A stretch of DNA of 12,046 nt. Source: JADJPL01 sp964607915 (GTDB lineage: Bacteria > Bacteroidota > Bacteroidia > Chitinophagales > Saprospiraceae). The notes below the pieces were generated by a model, which worked only from the letters and a program-made list of their open reading frames with translations, was not told the DNA's origin and did not search any database. The stretch spans positions 1 through 12,046 of the forward strand of contig CAZSMU010000120.1 of the NCBI GenBank assembly GCA_964607915.1. Direction: 5' to 3'. Made by a program: the position numbers and the translations under genes. Shown one piece after another: positions 12,038 to 12,046 of this stretch (its first letter is position 1; each line of letters opens with the position of its first letter).

Positions 12038-12046
12038 ATTACTTTT
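12031..12046. repeat. Exact 16-base palindrome overlapping the ATPase promoter box
   Basis: AAAAGTAATTACTTTT equals its own reverse complement over all 16 bases and runs to the last base of the window, so it may continue beyond. Its position over the -7 box suggests an operator for a dimeric regulator, or two back-to-back promoter boxes. A/T-rich palindromes also arise by chance. Confidence 0.4.

Noticed and set aside
1..12046. CRISPR array, tRNA/rRNA, transposase, integrase or defence operon
   Set aside because: No regularly spaced repeats, no RNA-gene-like folds and no mobile or defence protein families were seen; the lone MazG and DUF4143 genes have no system partners in the window.

Overview
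Most of this window (about 1040-12046) reads as a moderately GC-rich member of the Bacteroidota, possibly a Saprospiria-like lineage. The evidence is a SusC/SusD outer-membrane pair, genes led by A-rich leaders instead of strong Shine-Dalgarno sites, and several upstream boxes of the Bacteroidota -7 form TAnnTTTG. The family assignment is inference; no marker gene settles it. The first ~1 kb carries two riboflavin genes (ribB, 5'-truncated by the window edge, and ribH) and probably does not belong to the same locus, and perhaps not to the same genome.

Layout. 1-573 ribB (3' part) and 613-~1035 ribH, forward. At about 1003-1035 ribH runs in frame into the last ~265 residues of a SusC/RagA TonB-dependent receptor, ending at 1827. 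The switch falls on a short stretch (NKGFEAA) compatible with both protein families, the signature of an assembly chimera or homology-driven joining. 1847-3433 is a complete SusD/RagB lipoprotein. Facing it is a BCCT-type transporter (3562-5067, reverse). Then forward: a lysophospholipid-type acyltransferase (5204-6028), a pyruvate dehydrogenase E2-type acyltransferase (6133-7416) and a CoA-binding protein (7524-7892). A tiny Cys-rich membrane protein (7916-8125, reverse) is transcribed divergently from mazG (8176-8946, forward). A bifunctional-nuclease-type (DUF151) protein with a UVR tail follows (9128-9715, forward), converging on a low-specificity threonine aldolase (9736-10758, reverse). 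Last is an AAA+ ATPase with a DUF4143-type C terminus (10881-12011, reverse).

How the genes work together. SusC and SusD would form one nutrient-import complex, but no sugar-cleaving enzyme sits beside them here. The remaining genes are mostly single housekeeping units: osmolyte uptake, lipid acylation, pyruvate oxidation, nucleotide sanitation and amino-acid cleavage. They do not make an obvious pathway or defence island. No tRNA, rRNA, CRISPR array, transposase or integrase was seen. No gene-free stretch exceeds 300 bases; the longest is 8947-9127.

The best unexplained structure is non-coding. Three related ~70-85-base imperfect palindromes lie directly after gene ends (3435-3508, 7418-7503, 10793-10866) and share a CTCGC..AAG.CTG arm. 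Structured leaders sit in front of the E2 gene and the DUF151 gene, and exact inverted repeats precede the aldolase and ATPase genes. I did not find a convincing new multi-gene system.
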